Positions 41,428 to 51,408 of a stretch of 64,000 nucleotides of DNA are shown here, in pieces. A model generated the notes under the pieces. That model saw only the letters and a list, made by a program, of their open reading frames with translations. It had not been told where the DNA came from and made no database searches. This stretch comes from CAYWFU01 sp964457585 (lineage in GTDB: Bacteria > JACRDZ01). Numbering within the stretch: position 1 is the first letter of the stretch; the number at the start of each line of letters is the position of its first letter. A program made the translations under genes and the position numbers. Where the stretch lies: contig CAYWFU010000006.1 of NCBI GenBank assembly GCA_964457585.1, positions 1-64,000 on the forward strand. Direction: 5' to 3'.

Positions 41428-42627
41428 ATGAGTATAGCAATATCAGATAGAGTGAAAATTCTTAGTCCATCACCAACTTTAGCTATTGATGCTAAAGCAA
41501 AAAAAATGAAGCAGGAAGGATTAGATATCATAAGTTTTGGCGCTGGGGAACCCGATTTTGATACTCCTCTAAATATTAAAAATGCCGGTATTAATGCTAT
41601 AAAAAAAGGAGAAACAAAATATACGCCTGTAAGCGGTACACAAAAACTAAGAGAAGTTATATGCGGTAAACTTTTAAATGATAATAATCTTAAATATTCA
41701 CCAAATAATATTGTGGTTTCATGCGGAGCAAAACATTCTCTTTATAATGTTTTTCAATGCATACTTAATCCCGGAGACGAAGTTATTATCCCGGTTCCAT
41801 ACTGGGTAAGTTATCCTGAAATGATAAAAACATCCGGCGGTAAACCAGTGTACGTTAATACTAAAGAAGAAAAAAATTTTACTTTATCACCAGATGAATT
41901 AATCGCACATATTACTCCACGCACTAAAGCAATTATAATAAACAGCCCGAGCAATCCTTCAGGAATGATTTATGATAAAAATCAGCTTCAATCAATAGCA
42001 GATATAGCAATCAAAAACAATATTCTAATTATTTCTGATGAAATTTATGAAAAATTGATTTATGATGGATTATCGCATTTGAGTATTGCAAGTCTTAATG
42101 AAGCAATAAAAAAACTTACTGTTGTCGTTAATGGTGTTTCTAAAGCTTATTCCATGACTGGCTGGCGTATTGGATATATTGCCTGTGAAGCAGAACTAGC
42201 TCGCGCAGTTGAAAATCTTCAAAGTCATAGTACTTCTAATCCGTGTTCTATTTCTCAATCTGCAAGCATTGAAGCTTTAGAGGGACCGCAGGAAAAAGTT
42301 AGCGAGATGTTATTGCAATTTGATAAAAGAAGAAAATTAATGGTAGAAGGGCTTAATAAATTAAAAGGAGTAAAATGCAAAGCACCTCAAGGTGCATTTT
42401 ATGCTTTCCCTGATATTTCCAGTTTAATTGGCAAAAGCTTTAATTCAAAAAAACTCGCATCATCCGAAGCAATTGCTGAATTTTTTCTTGAAGAAGCTAA
42501 AGTGGCTCTGGTACAGGGCTCTGCTTTTGGCATGGACAATTATTTAAGACTCTCATATGCTGCATCAGAAGAAAATATTGAAAAAGGATTAGCAAGGATG
42601 AGCGAAGCATTAAAAAAATTAATCTAA
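41428..42627 (+). CDS. Pyridoxal-phosphate aspartate aminotransferase
   Basis: 399 aa class I aminotransferase (AAT Ib-like). FGAGEPDFDTP, SCGAKHSLYNVFQ, INSPSNPSGMIYD, ISDEIYEKLIYDG, the PLP lysine in VNGVSKAYSMTGWRIGY, and a late NYLRLSYAAS with the substrate-carboxylate Arg. Interconverts aspartate/oxaloacetate and glutamate/2-oxoglutarate; a prephenate aminotransferase activity cannot be excluded. AAGGAG lies upstream. It probably starts the operon aminotransferase, ubiA, dxs. Confidence 0.93.
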   Translation: MSIAISDRVKILSPSPTLAIDAKAKKMKQEGLDIISFGAGEPDFDTPLNIKNAGINAIKKGETKYTPVSGTQKLREVICGKLLNDNNLKYSPNNIVVSCGAKHSLYNVFQCILNPGDEVIIPVPYWVSYPEMIKTSGGKPVYVNTKEEKNFTLSPDELIAHITPRTKAIIINSPSNPSGMIYDKNQLQSIADIAIKNNILIISDEIYEKLIYDGLSHLSIASLNEAIKKLTVVVNGVSKAYSMTGWRIGYIACEAELARAVENLQSHSTSNPCSISQSASIEALEGPQEKVSEMLLQFDKRRKLMVEGLNKLKGVKCKAPQGAFYAFPDISSLIGKSFNSKKLASSEAIAEFFLEEAKVALVQGSAFGMDNYLRLSYAASEENIEKGLARMSEALKKLI

Positions 42628-42640
42628 AAAAGGAAATCAA

Positions 42641-43546
42641 ATGAATTTTAAAGACTGGTTTTTAGAAACAAGGCCTCAATTTCTTATTCTTTCTGTAATT
42701 TTAATTTTACTTGGTACCTCAGTAGCATTTTATAATAATACCTTTAATCTAATAATATTTATTTTAACAATGATCGGTCTTGTCAATATGCATATCAGCT
42801 GCAATGTGCTTAATGATTATTACGATTATAAAAGCGGAATTGATCTTCATACTGCACCAACTCCATTTTCCGGCGGAAGCGGTTTTTTGCCATCAGGAAA
42901 ATTAAATCCGCAGGGTGTTTTTAAGTTAGGAATGATAACCGCAGGTATAGGAATTTTAATAGGTATTTATTTCTGCTTAACTGTTGGATGGAAATTACTG
43001 CCTATTGTGATTGTTGGAGCAATCGCTACTTTTTTTTATAATACATTTTTTTCAAAAATAATGGCTGGAGAAATTTCTGCCGGACTGGGATTAGGCTTGC
43101 TTCCAATAATTGGAACTTATTTTGTATATACAGGTGAGTATAATACGCAATCATTTTTTGCAGGAATACCGCCGTTCCTTCTTGTATTTAATCTTCTGCT
43201 TTTAAACGAATTCCCTGATACTGAAGCAGATAAAAAAGGCGGCAGAAAACATATTGTAATTGTATTGGGACAAAAAACCGCAGCATGGATATATACAGCT
43301 TTTGCTATTTCCGTATATATCTGGATTGTTTTTGGGATTGCATCAGGAGTGATGCCTGTCTGGACAGTTCTGGGATTGCTTACACTCCCTCTTGCATTTA
43401 AAGCTATTCAGGGAGCTTTGAAATTCAGAGACATCCGTGAAAAATTTATACCTGCGCAGGGCGCAAATGTTGGTATGGTTCTAATTACTCAAATATTATT
43501 AGCTTTAGGTTATTTTATCTCTCATTGGAGCAATATTAAAATTTAA
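42641..43546 (+). CDS. UbiA family prenyltransferase, MenA-like
   Basis: 301 aa, about eight to nine membrane helices. First Asp motif NVLNDYYDYKSGID (NDxxDxxxD, near residue 63) and the second NEFPDTEADKKGGRK (near residue 187). Attaches a polyprenyl chain to an aromatic acceptor; resemblance to MenA/MqnP with GGSGFLPSGKL favours a menaquinone role. It sits directly before dxs, which makes the isoprenoid precursor DXP. Confidence 0.9.
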   Translation: MNFKDWFLETRPQFLILSVILILLGTSVAFYNNTFNLIIFILTMIGLVNMHISCNVLNDYYDYKSGIDLHTAPTPFSGGSGFLPSGKLNPQGVFKLGMITAGIGILIGIYFCLTVGWKLLPIVIVGAIATFFYNTFFSKIMAGEISAGLGLGLLPIIGTYFVYTGEYNTQSFFAGIPPFLLVFNLLLLNEFPDTEADKKGGRKHIVIVLGQKTAAWIYTAFAISVYIWIVFGIASGVMPVWTVLGLLTLPLAFKAIQGALKFRDIREKFIPAQGANVGMVLITQILLALGYFISHWSNIKI

Positions 43547-43569
43547 GGGCTTGCCCAAAGGAAATATCT

Positions 43570-45456
43570 GTGACTAAACTACTTGATTTAATAAATAAAC
43601 CCGATGATCTTAAAAAAATTCCACAAACGCAATTATCTGACTTAGCTCAAGAAATAAGAGAGACAATAATTAATACTGTTTCACAGACAGGCGGACATCT
43701 GGCATCCAGTCTGGGTGTTGTTGAGTTAACAATAGCTCTGCATTATATATTAAATTGCCCGTCTGATAAAATTATATGGGATGTAGGACATCAATGTTAT
43801 GCTCATAAACTACTTACCGGTAGAAAAAATAAATTCATGACTCTGAGGCAATTTGAAGGTATCAGCGGATTTCCGTGTAAAAGTGAAAGTGAATGCGATC
43901 CTTTTGGAACGGGACACAGCGGAACTTCTATTTCGGTAGCGCTTGGAATGGCAATAGCGCGCGATTTAAATCATCGTAACAATAAAATTGTCGCTGTTAT
44001 TGGTGATGGCTCAATGACTTCAGGCATGGCTTTTGAAGCATTAAACCATGCCGGGCATTTAAAAAAAGATTTAATTGTTATTTTAAATGATAATGAGATG
44101 TTTATCTCTCCCAAAGTTGGAGCGCTGGCTTCTTATCTTACACGTATATTTTCAAGCCCGACATATACTCGCTTCAGAGAAGAATTCGATAATTTTCTGG
44201 AATCAATACCAAAAGTCGGTACTAAAGTTCACAATATAGCAAAACGTTTTGATGAAAATATGCGTTCCTTATTTGCTCCTGGCATGATTTTTGAGGAAAT
44301 GGGATTCGATTACGTAGGCCCTACTAATGGACATAATTTTAATGATTTAATTAAGACAATTCAGAATATAGCTTTAATGAAGGGACCTGTTCTCCTGCAT
44401 GTTATAACAAAAAAAGGTAAAGGATACGAACCAGCTGAAAAGTTTCCGGTTGCATTTCATGGAGTTGATAAATTTGAGATTTTAACAGGCAAAGCATTAA
44501 AAATAACTTCCGACCGTCCTTCATATACTAAAATTTTTGGTGATACTATGATTGAGCTGGGGAAAGAATATAAAAATTTAGTAACGATTACCGCTGCAAT
44601 GCCTGATGGTACCGGGCTAGCGAATTTTTCAGAGGTTTTTCCCGATAGATTTTTTGATGTTGGAATCGCTGAACAGCATGCCGTAACTTTAGCCGCTGGC
44701 ATGTGCAATGACGGTCTAAAACCTGTTGTCGCAATTTATTCAACATTTTTGCAGAGAGCGTTTGACCAGATTATACATGATACCTGTATTCAAAATCTAC
44801 CTGTTGTTTTTGCAATTGATAGAAGCGGGATTGTCGGGCAGGATGGAAAAACTCATCAGGGGATTTTTGACATATCTTATCTGCGTCTTATTCCAAATAT
44901 TATTATAATGTCCCCACGCGATGAAAATGAACTCCGTCATATGCTGAAAACAGCAATAGAATATCGAGAACATCCTATAGCTATTCGTTATCCCCGTGCT
45001 GAAGGATTGGGGATTGAACTGGATAAAGAATTGAAAATTTTACCAATCGGGAAAAGTGAAATTTTGGTTGAAGGTAAAGATATAGTAATTTTTGGTTTTG
45101 GATTTACAGTTCATTTAGCTCTTATAGCTGCCGGGATATTGAAAGAAAAGCACAATATTTGCGCAACTGTTGTTAACTCGAGATTTGCTAAACCACTTGA
45201 TAGTGATTTAATAAAAAAATTTGCTCAAGAAATACCGCGTTTTGTAACTGTTGAGGAAAATACATTAATCGGTGGTTTTGGCAGTGCAATTCTGGAATTT
45301 CTTGAACAGGAGAACTTATTATCTAAAGTTAAAGTATCCAGAATAGGATTGCCTGATAAATTCATTGAACATGGACATCCGAAAATTTTACGGGATAAAT
45401 ATAATATTAAAAGTGATGCTATTGTATCAAAAGTGCTTGAGGTGATGAATAATTAA
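43570..45456 (+). CDS. dxs: 1-deoxy-D-xylulose-5-phosphate synthase
   Basis: 628 aa thiamine-diphosphate enzyme, first step of the MEP isoprenoid pathway. HLASSLGVVELTIALHY, WDVGHQCYAHKLLTGR, GTGHSGTSISVALGMA, VIGDGSMTSGMAFEALNHAG (TPP motif), then the transketolase-like DVGIAEQHAVTLAAGM and the C-terminal VEENTLIGGFGSAILEFL. GTG start at 43570 with AAAGGAAA upstream. It needs TPP, to which thiDN in this window may contribute. Confidence 0.97.
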   Translation: MTKLLDLINKPDDLKKIPQTQLSDLAQEIRETIINTVSQTGGHLASSLGVVELTIALHYILNCPSDKIIWDVGHQCYAHKLLTGRKNKFMTLRQFEGISGFPCKSESECDPFGTGHSGTSISVALGMAIARDLNHRNNKIVAVIGDGSMTSGMAFEALNHAGHLKKDLIVILNDNEMFISPKVGALASYLTRIFSSPTYTRFREEFDNFLESIPKVGTKVHNIAKRFDENMRSLFAPGMIFEEMGFDYVGPTNGHNFNDLIKTIQNIALMKGPVLLHVITKKGKGYEPAEKFPVAFHGVDKFEILTGKALKITSDRPSYTKIFGDTMIELGKEYKNLVTITAAMPDGTGLANFSEVFPDRFFDVGIAEQHAVTLAAGMCNDGLKPVVAIYSTFLQRAFDQIIHDTCIQNLPVVFAIDRSGIVGQDGKTHQGIFDISYLRLIPNIIIMSPRDENELRHMLKTAIEYREHPIAIRYPRAEGLGIELDKELKILPIGKSEILVEGKDIVIFGFGFTVHLALIAAGILKEKHNICATVVNSRFAKPLDSDLIKKFAQEIPRFVTVEENTLIGGFGSAILEFLEQENLLSKVKVSRIGLPDKFIEHGHPKILRDKYNIKSDAIVSKVLEVMNN

Positions 45457-45465
45457 GGGATATTC

Positions 45466-46560
45466 ATGTATATAAAAAAAATTTTTATTATTTTTATTTT
45501 TTCTATTTTTATTGGATGTTCGCAATCATTGGTTAAAAAAGATAACTCATCTGGTATTCGCGGTACAATAATTTATAATCAAAAACCTCAGAATAATATT
45601 TCAGTATTTGCATATAAAGATTTTTCTTCAAATTTAAAAGGAAATGACTATATCGCTTATTTTGATTCAACTGGAAATGATGGTGGTTTTTCTATCAAAC
45701 TCCCTCAAGGTAATTATATTATTGTTGCTAGAAGTAAGGATTTAGATGATGATTTTTTTGGTTATTATGGGGGCAACCCTGTAACTGTCATAAATAATAC
45801 TTATACAGCATTACGACTCGGTATTATTAAAAAACCTTCATGGATGATTATTTCTTCTAATGAGGATACTACTTTAACAGGAATATATGGTATGGTACTG
45901 CATAATAATTCACCCCTGGCTGAAGCTAAAATAACAGCATATTTAAATTCTGATACTTTTTTTCGCGGTCTGGGCTTTGCTGAAACATTTACTGATTCTA
46001 CTGGTAATTATAATTTATCTTTACCAATTGGCACATATTTTATTGTTGCGCATAAAAGAAATTCACCTGATGAAATAGGACCGCTTAACCCAGGTGATTA
46101 TTTTGGTTATTATATAAATAACCCATTGGAATTGAAAAAAGGATTTATACCTGCTTTTATTGAGACAGTAATTAAGGGAAAAGGAAATCCTTCTGAATCA
46201 GTAATTACTGCATCCGGGACATTTGCAAAAAAAGAAAATTATATAAAAGGTAAAATAATAGATATAAATGGTAACCCAATCAGTAATGTATTTGCAGGAT
46301 TATATTCCGATTCAAATATGATTGAAAAACCAATCTTTATGTCAGATAAAACTGATAATACAGGTGAATTTAAAATATTCGTCAGTACTCCTGGAATTTA
46401 TTTTCTTGGTGCAAGAGATAAATTTGGCGCACCGCCTAAAGAAGGTGAATACATGGGATGGTATGTTAGCACTCCTGACCATTCAATAAATATTTCATCT
46501 GATGAAAAAATTGAAAATATAAAAATAATTGTTGACCTTGTGCCGGCAAGCGGGGAATGA
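45466..46560 (+). CDS. Lipoprotein with carboxypeptidase-regulatory-like repeats
   Basis: 364 aa. Signal with lipobox IFIGC. Three similar beta domains of about 110-120 residues follow: each has an I(R/Y)G opening, an AY(K/L) strand, DSTGN or DNTGEF, and a (P/T)xGxYxxxARxK strand, as in CarboxypepD_reg-like or PEGA-type folds. A phrase G(D/E)Y(F/M)G(Y/W)Y recurs in each. Probably envelope-anchored and structural or ligand binding. It follows dxs by 9 bases and precedes the hydrolase gene by 6. Confidence 0.72.
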   Translation: MYIKKIFIIFIFSIFIGCSQSLVKKDNSSGIRGTIIYNQKPQNNISVFAYKDFSSNLKGNDYIAYFDSTGNDGGFSIKLPQGNYIIVARSKDLDDDFFGYYGGNPVTVINNTYTALRLGIIKKPSWMIISSNEDTTLTGIYGMVLHNNSPLAEAKITAYLNSDTFFRGLGFAETFTDSTGNYNLSLPIGTYFIVAHKRNSPDEIGPLNPGDYFGYYINNPLELKKGFIPAFIETVIKGKGNPSESVITASGTFAKKENYIKGKIIDINGNPISNVFAGLYSDSNMIEKPIFMSDKTDNTGEFKIFVSTPGIYFLGARDKFGAPPKEGEYMGWYVSTPDHSINISSDEKIENIKIIVDLVPASGE

Positions 46561-46566
46561 GGATAG

Positions 46567-47718
46567 ATGCAGAATATATATAAAAAAATACTTTTATTAC
46601 AGTTTATATTTTTAGTTTGTATTTTATCTCGCGCTAGTTTTGCATGGGAGTTATCTTCGGGGAAAACAATGCAGGAGATTTCAAATAAACTCGATGAAAT
46701 TCCATATAAATCCAAAGCCTCCTCAGGTTCATTATTAACAATATTTAAGGGATTAAATGAATATAAACAAAAAATCGCTGATCATAATAAAAATAAAGCC
46801 GGTATCCCCTATGATAATCAAACAATATATTTACCGGAGTTTAAAAAAATTTTATTTCCTTTAAAATCAGGAATAACAATTGTCGGCAATTTAGCTGTTA
46901 TACCATTTAAAAAAGCTCCTGTTATAATTATTATTCATGGAATGCTTGATAGTAAAGCGCAGAAATATGTATATGAAGTGGCAAATACAGCTCTGTCTGA
47001 ATGGGGTTTTCATGTATTAACATTAGATTTAAGAGAACATGGTGAAACATGGGGTAAAAATAATATTTATTCAACTTGTGGATGGAAAGAAAGTGAGGAT
47101 GTAATTGAAATTGCAAATTTTTTACATACATTACCTGAAATCACAAAAGTTTGTTTGCTAGGATTTAGCCTGGGCGCAAATGCGGCGATTATTGCTGCCG
47201 GTAAGGAGAACAGGGATTTATGTTTTGATGGCGGTGTTATAGCTATTTGTCCTCCGGCAGATTTAAAAGAAACTATTGATAATCTTGACAAAAATGTTTT
47301 TATTTTTACATTATTTCGATATATTCTTATTAAATCAATTAGAGGAAAATTAAAAAAACGGATAAAAAATCAGCCGGAAATATCATCGCAAATCAATGAT
47401 TATAGTTTTAAAATATACTTTGAAAAATTAATATATCCTGCTTATCAAAAAGAACTTAAAAATATAGATGAACTTTATTATAGAAGCAGTTCGATAAATT
47501 TTATTGAAAGAGTAAAACTTCCTTTACTTATTATGTATGCTGCAGATGATCCAATTGTAAGCAGTGAGCAATCTGAAAAATTAAAAAATAAATCTCTTAA
47601 TAATTCATGGGTAAATATAAAAATATTTGAAGATGGCGGACATATTGCTTTTATGTATTATGATCGTAAATGGTTTTTTGAGTATTTAAAGACTTTTTTC
47701 CAGTATTGGGCAGTATAA
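46567..47718 (+). CDS. Exported alpha/beta hydrolase
   Basis: 383 aa with a signal sequence (residues 1-27). The hydrolase core runs from about residue 115: IIIHGMLDSKAQ (oxyanion HG), DLREHGETWG, nucleophile in LLGFSLGANAAI (GxSxG), Asp in YAADDPIVSSEQ and His in EDGGHIAFMYYD. It resembles the YheT or dienelactone-like alpha/beta hydrolases. Substrate unknown. Cotranscribed with the lipoprotein before it. Confidence 0.82.
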   Translation: MQNIYKKILLLQFIFLVCILSRASFAWELSSGKTMQEISNKLDEIPYKSKASSGSLLTIFKGLNEYKQKIADHNKNKAGIPYDNQTIYLPEFKKILFPLKSGITIVGNLAVIPFKKAPVIIIIHGMLDSKAQKYVYEVANTALSEWGFHVLTLDLREHGETWGKNNIYSTCGWKESEDVIEIANFLHTLPEITKVCLLGFSLGANAAIIAAGKENRDLCFDGGVIAICPPADLKETIDNLDKNVFIFTLFRYILIKSIRGKLKKRIKNQPEISSQINDYSFKIYFEKLIYPAYQKELKNIDELYYRSSSINFIERVKLPLLIMYAADDPIVSSEQSEKLKNKSLNNSWVNIKIFEDGGHIAFMYYDRKWFFEYLKTFFQYWAV

Positions 47719-47737
47719 CATTTTTGAAAAGGTTATC

Positions 47738-50206
47738 ATGAAAAATTGGTTAAATAGAATTAGTTCAGGATTTTTTTTTATCTCTCTCACAACTTTAATT
47801 TATGAAATTCTTTTAATAAGGATTCTTTCTGTTTTAATGTTTTATAGTATTGTTTCGCTTACTGTTTCCTTATCGCTTTTTGGAATAGGGCTGGGGGCGC
47901 TGTTTGTCTATCTTTTTCCGGATAAATTTCAAAAACAAAATATTCCAAAATTTGCCGGAATTTATGCATGTACAATAATTATCCCGAATCTTTTATTTAT
48001 AATTATAGATTTATATCCAATGTATTTTTCTAACATAATAAACATTTTCCACCCACCATTATATCAACCTTTTAAAACAACTTTTTATACATCAGGATTA
48101 TCAGCTCAAACTTATCTTTATTTAGCAATTTTCTTTTTGTTAATTACTATTCCATTTTTTTTTAGCGGAATAACAACAAGTCTTCTGATTTCATCCTATA
48201 ATCAGGATATCAGTAATCTTTATTTTTTTGATTTAATTGGAGCAAGCTGCGGGAGTTTTTTAGTTATACCTTTGCTAAATTATTTTGGACCTTTACCATC
48301 TATTTATATAAATTCAGGATTAGCATTCACAGGTGTGTTTTTGCTTTTAAACAAATCATCTGCAAAAACAACTATAGCTTTATTCAGTATAATCGTATGT
48401 TTAATGTTTATATCATGGAGCTCTTTTTATTATCAAGTACCTGAAATCAAATTTGTAAGAGGGCAATATGAACCAAATATACTTTATTCAAAATGGAATG
48501 CAATGTCCAGAGTTGTTGTGTATTCAGGTAAAATACAAATGTTTCCGGATAGAATAGGCAATACTCATGGCTATATAAGCAAAACATATGATGGTAATTT
48601 ACCAGATCAAAAAGGTATGGTTATAAATGATACAGGATATACGCTCCTGATTAATTTTAATAATGATTTAAAAAAAGTTGAATTTGTTAAATATCTTATT
48701 AATTCTTTTGTATACCATCTGGATGAAAATAGCAAAAAAAATGTATTAATCATTGGACCTGGAGGCGGAGAAGATATATTAGGAGCATATTCTTTTAATC
48801 CTGCTTCTATTACAGCAGTAGAACTTAATCCAACTGTAGTTGAAATTGTTAATGACCGTTTTCGTGATTTTACCGGAGCTCCATATCGTCTTCCGCGAGT
48901 AACAACAGTAATTGAAAATGCCCGCAGTTTTATAAAATATTCTCCCAACAAATATGATATTATTTTTGGTTCATTGGTATTTGAATGGTTTGAACCAGTA
49001 GCAGGAGCATTTACATTAAGTCAAAGTAATTTATATACATTTGAAGGATTTTCAGATTATTTTAATCATCTTACTCCTGACGGAATTTTTAATATCTGCC
49101 GTGTTAGCGATAGGCGCTCTCTGCGTTTTACAGCAATGGCAATAGAATCTCTGAAAAAGATTGGCAAAAAAAATCCCGCACAGCATATATTTATTGCAAC
49201 CAGCGGAAGACGCGGAGGAGGATTTGGGAGTTTCATTTTTAAGAAAAGCCCATTAACTGTTAAAGAACTCGAAGTATTAAAAAATACTGCGAATAAAATG
49301 AATTTTAAAATATTGTATTCACCCGATTTAAAAATTAAGAATAAATTTTATGATCTAATAAAAACACAAAATCTCAATGATTATTATCAAAAGAATGAGT
49401 ATAATTTTAGACTTGCAACAGATGATAAACCATTTTTTGATTTTTTAATTAAACCATCAGTATTTTTTTCAACAAATTTCTGGCTTGAATCTTCCAATTT
49501 TGAGGATCAATCAATATATATATTAAAAATCTTTTTTATTTTTGCCGTTATTATGGTGGGAATTTTATTTGCTATTCCTTTTATATTTTCAGCAAAAACA
49601 ATTAGCAATAATAATTTCAATACTTCACTTATACTTATTTATTTTGGTTGTCTTGGATTTGGTTATATGCTGATTGAAATAGCCTTAATGAATAAATTCA
49701 ATGTACTGATTTCACATCCAACTCTTTCTATCTCAATCATACTATTTTCAATGTTATCAGCAGGCGGATTTGGAAGTTTAGCAACAAATAAAATTAAAAG
49801 TGATTTGAAAAATCTTATTATAATACTTCTAATTTTAAATATTATAATTTTTGTTTATATTATATTTGTAAATACATGGCTAAAAAGCATTGATGACAGT
49901 AGATTTTTATATCGGACAATAAAAAGCATACTAACTCTTTTACCATTGAGTTTTTTTATGGGAATGCCATTCCCGTTAGGATTAAAAGTACTTAAAAATG
50001 AAAATTCTATAATTCCCTGGATATGGAGTATTAACTCAGGAATGGGAGTATTAGGCGCAATGTTCGCTTTCATATTTGCGCTCAATTTTGGTTTTACTTA
50101 TACACTTTATATTGCTTTTGGAATATATTTATTAGCAATAATGATTTGTATATTGATGGCTATTAAGTCTTCACAACTTAAGTTCAAAATAGTATTTAAT
50201 TTTTAA
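47738..50206 (+). CDS. Membrane-bound spermidine synthase-like protein
   Basis: 822 aa. About seven hydrophobic segments (residues about 10-220), a soluble methyltransferase-fold domain (about 330-560), then a further six to seven helices. The soluble part has LIIGPGGGEDILGAYSFNPA, AVELNPTVVEIVNDRF and DIIFGSLVFEWFEP, the nucleotide and amine-site pattern of spermidine synthases. Such fused proteins are common in uncultured bacteria and need not make polyamines. No speD or amine precursors are nearby. Confidence 0.82.
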   Translation: MKNWLNRISSGFFFISLTTLIYEILLIRILSVLMFYSIVSLTVSLSLFGIGLGALFVYLFPDKFQKQNIPKFAGIYACTIIIPNLLFIIIDLYPMYFSNIINIFHPPLYQPFKTTFYTSGLSAQTYLYLAIFFLLITIPFFFSGITTSLLISSYNQDISNLYFFDLIGASCGSFLVIPLLNYFGPLPSIYINSGLAFTGVFLLLNKSSAKTTIALFSIIVCLMFISWSSFYYQVPEIKFVRGQYEPNILYSKWNAMSRVVVYSGKIQMFPDRIGNTHGYISKTYDGNLPDQKGMVINDTGYTLLINFNNDLKKVEFVKYLINSFVYHLDENSKKNVLIIGPGGGEDILGAYSFNPASITAVELNPTVVEIVNDRFRDFTGAPYRLPRVTTVIENARSFIKYSPNKYDIIFGSLVFEWFEPVAGAFTLSQSNLYTFEGFSDYFNHLTPDGIFNICRVSDRRSLRFTAMAIESLKKIGKKNPAQHIFIATSGRRGGGFGSFIFKKSPLTVKELEVLKNTANKMNFKILYSPDLKIKNKFYDLIKTQNLNDYYQKNEYNFRLATDDKPFFDFLIKPSVFFSTNFWLESSNFEDQSIYILKIFFIFAVIMVGILFAIPFIFSAKTISNNNFNTSLILIYFGCLGFGYMLIEIALMNKFNVLISHPTLSISIILFSMLSAGGFGSLATNKIKSDLKNLIIILLILNIIIFVYIIFVNTWLKSIDDSRFLYRTIKSILTLLPLSFFMGMPFPLGLKVLKNENSIIPWIWSINSGMGVLGAMFAFIFALNFGFTYTLYIAFGIYLLAIMICILMAIKSSQLKFKIVFNF

Positions 50207-50310
50207 ATTTATTTATATCCGCTAAAGGATTACAATAAATTACAAAAGCAAATTATTCCTTAGTGCCTTTGTAACTATCTTATATTTTATGTTTAACTAA
50301 TACTTCATAA

Positions 50311-51375
50311 CTATTCTACTGCAAATTTTGCCACCATATCTCCTACATCACTTGTGCTGTAACCCATTTTGCCGGCAGACAGGCTTTTTAATTTTTCTTT
50401 AACTACTTTTATAATTGCTTTTTCAATTCTATTCGCTGCATTTGGAAAACCTAAATAATCAAGCATCATCTGCCCTGCTCCTATTGCAGCAAGCGGATTT
50501 ATTATATTCTGCCCGGTATATTTAGGAGCTGAACCGCCAATAGGTTCAAACATTGAAACTCCCTGAGGATTAATATTTCCACCAGCGGCAATTCCCATTC
50601 CACCCTGAATCATTGCGCCTAAATCAGTAATAATATCTCCAAACATATTATCAGTCACGATAACATCAAACCATTCTGGATTTTTTACCATCCACATACA
50701 GGTTGCGTCAACATGAGCATAATCAGTTTTTATATCTGTATATTCTTTTGCAATCTCTTCAAATGCCCGCATCCATAAATCAAAAGCAAAAGTTAATACA
50801 TTGGTTTTGCCGCAAAGAGTTAATTTATTGTTTTTCTTTCTTTTTCTTGTAAGATCAAAAGCAAATCTAAGACAGCGTTCAACACCGCGCCGTGTATTAA
50901 TTGATTCCTGTATTGCAACTTCGTCCTGAGTCCCTTTTTTCAAAAATCCGCCTGCTCCGGTGTAAAGCCCTTCAGTATTTTCACGAACAACAATAAAATC
51001 AATATCATCCGGAGTTTTATCTTTAAGAGGAGTATCAACTCCAGGATAAAGTTTTACCGGACGCAGATTTATATATTGATCTAATTCAAATCGCAATCTT
51101 AACAAAATACCTTTTTCCAGTATCCCGGGTTTAACATCAGGATGACCTATAGCTCCAAGATAAATTGCATCAAATTTTTTTAGTTCCTGAACTACACTAT
51201 CTGGAAGAACTTCACCTGTTTTCAAAAATCTAGCACCGCCTAAATCATAATGCACTGTTTCATAATTAAAATTTTCTATTTTAGATACTGCTTTTATTAC
51301 TTTCAACCCTTCATTAATAACCTCTGATCCTGTGCCATCGCCAGGAATTGCTGCAATTTTAAAACTTTTTCCCAT
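50311..51375 (-). CDS. leuB: 3-isopropylmalate dehydrogenase family enzyme
   Basis: 354 aa beta-decarboxylating dehydrogenase. IPGDGTGSEVI, LLRLRFELDQYINLRPVKLY (substrate Arg residues), VVRENTEGLY, ATCMWMVKNPEWFDVIVTDN and EPIGGSAPKYTGQNIINPLA (NAD site). The RFELDQYINLRP segment favours isopropylmalate dehydrogenase, although tartrate or isocitrate dehydrogenases of the same family cannot be excluded because leuA, leuC and leuD are absent from the window. AAGGAG upstream. It is 33 bases downstream of lepA. Confidence 0.85.
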   Translation of the reverse strand: MGKSFKIAAIPGDGTGSEVINEGLKVIKAVSKIENFNYETVHYDLGGARFLKTGEVLPDSVVQELKKFDAIYLGAIGHPDVKPGILEKGILLRLRFELDQYINLRPVKLYPGVDTPLKDKTPDDIDFIVVRENTEGLYTGAGGFLKKGTQDEVAIQESINTRRGVERCLRFAFDLTRKRKKNNKLTLCGKTNVLTFAFDLWMRAFEEIAKEYTDIKTDYAHVDATCMWMVKNPEWFDVIVTDNMFGDIITDLGAMIQGGMGIAAGGNINPQGVSMFEPIGGSAPKYTGQNIINPLAAIGAGQMMLDYLGFPNAANRIEKAIIKVVKEKLKSLSAGKMGYSTSDVGDMVAKFAVE

Positions 51376-51408
51376 AAAATTTAAATCTCCTTTCTTATTT
51401 ATTAAATC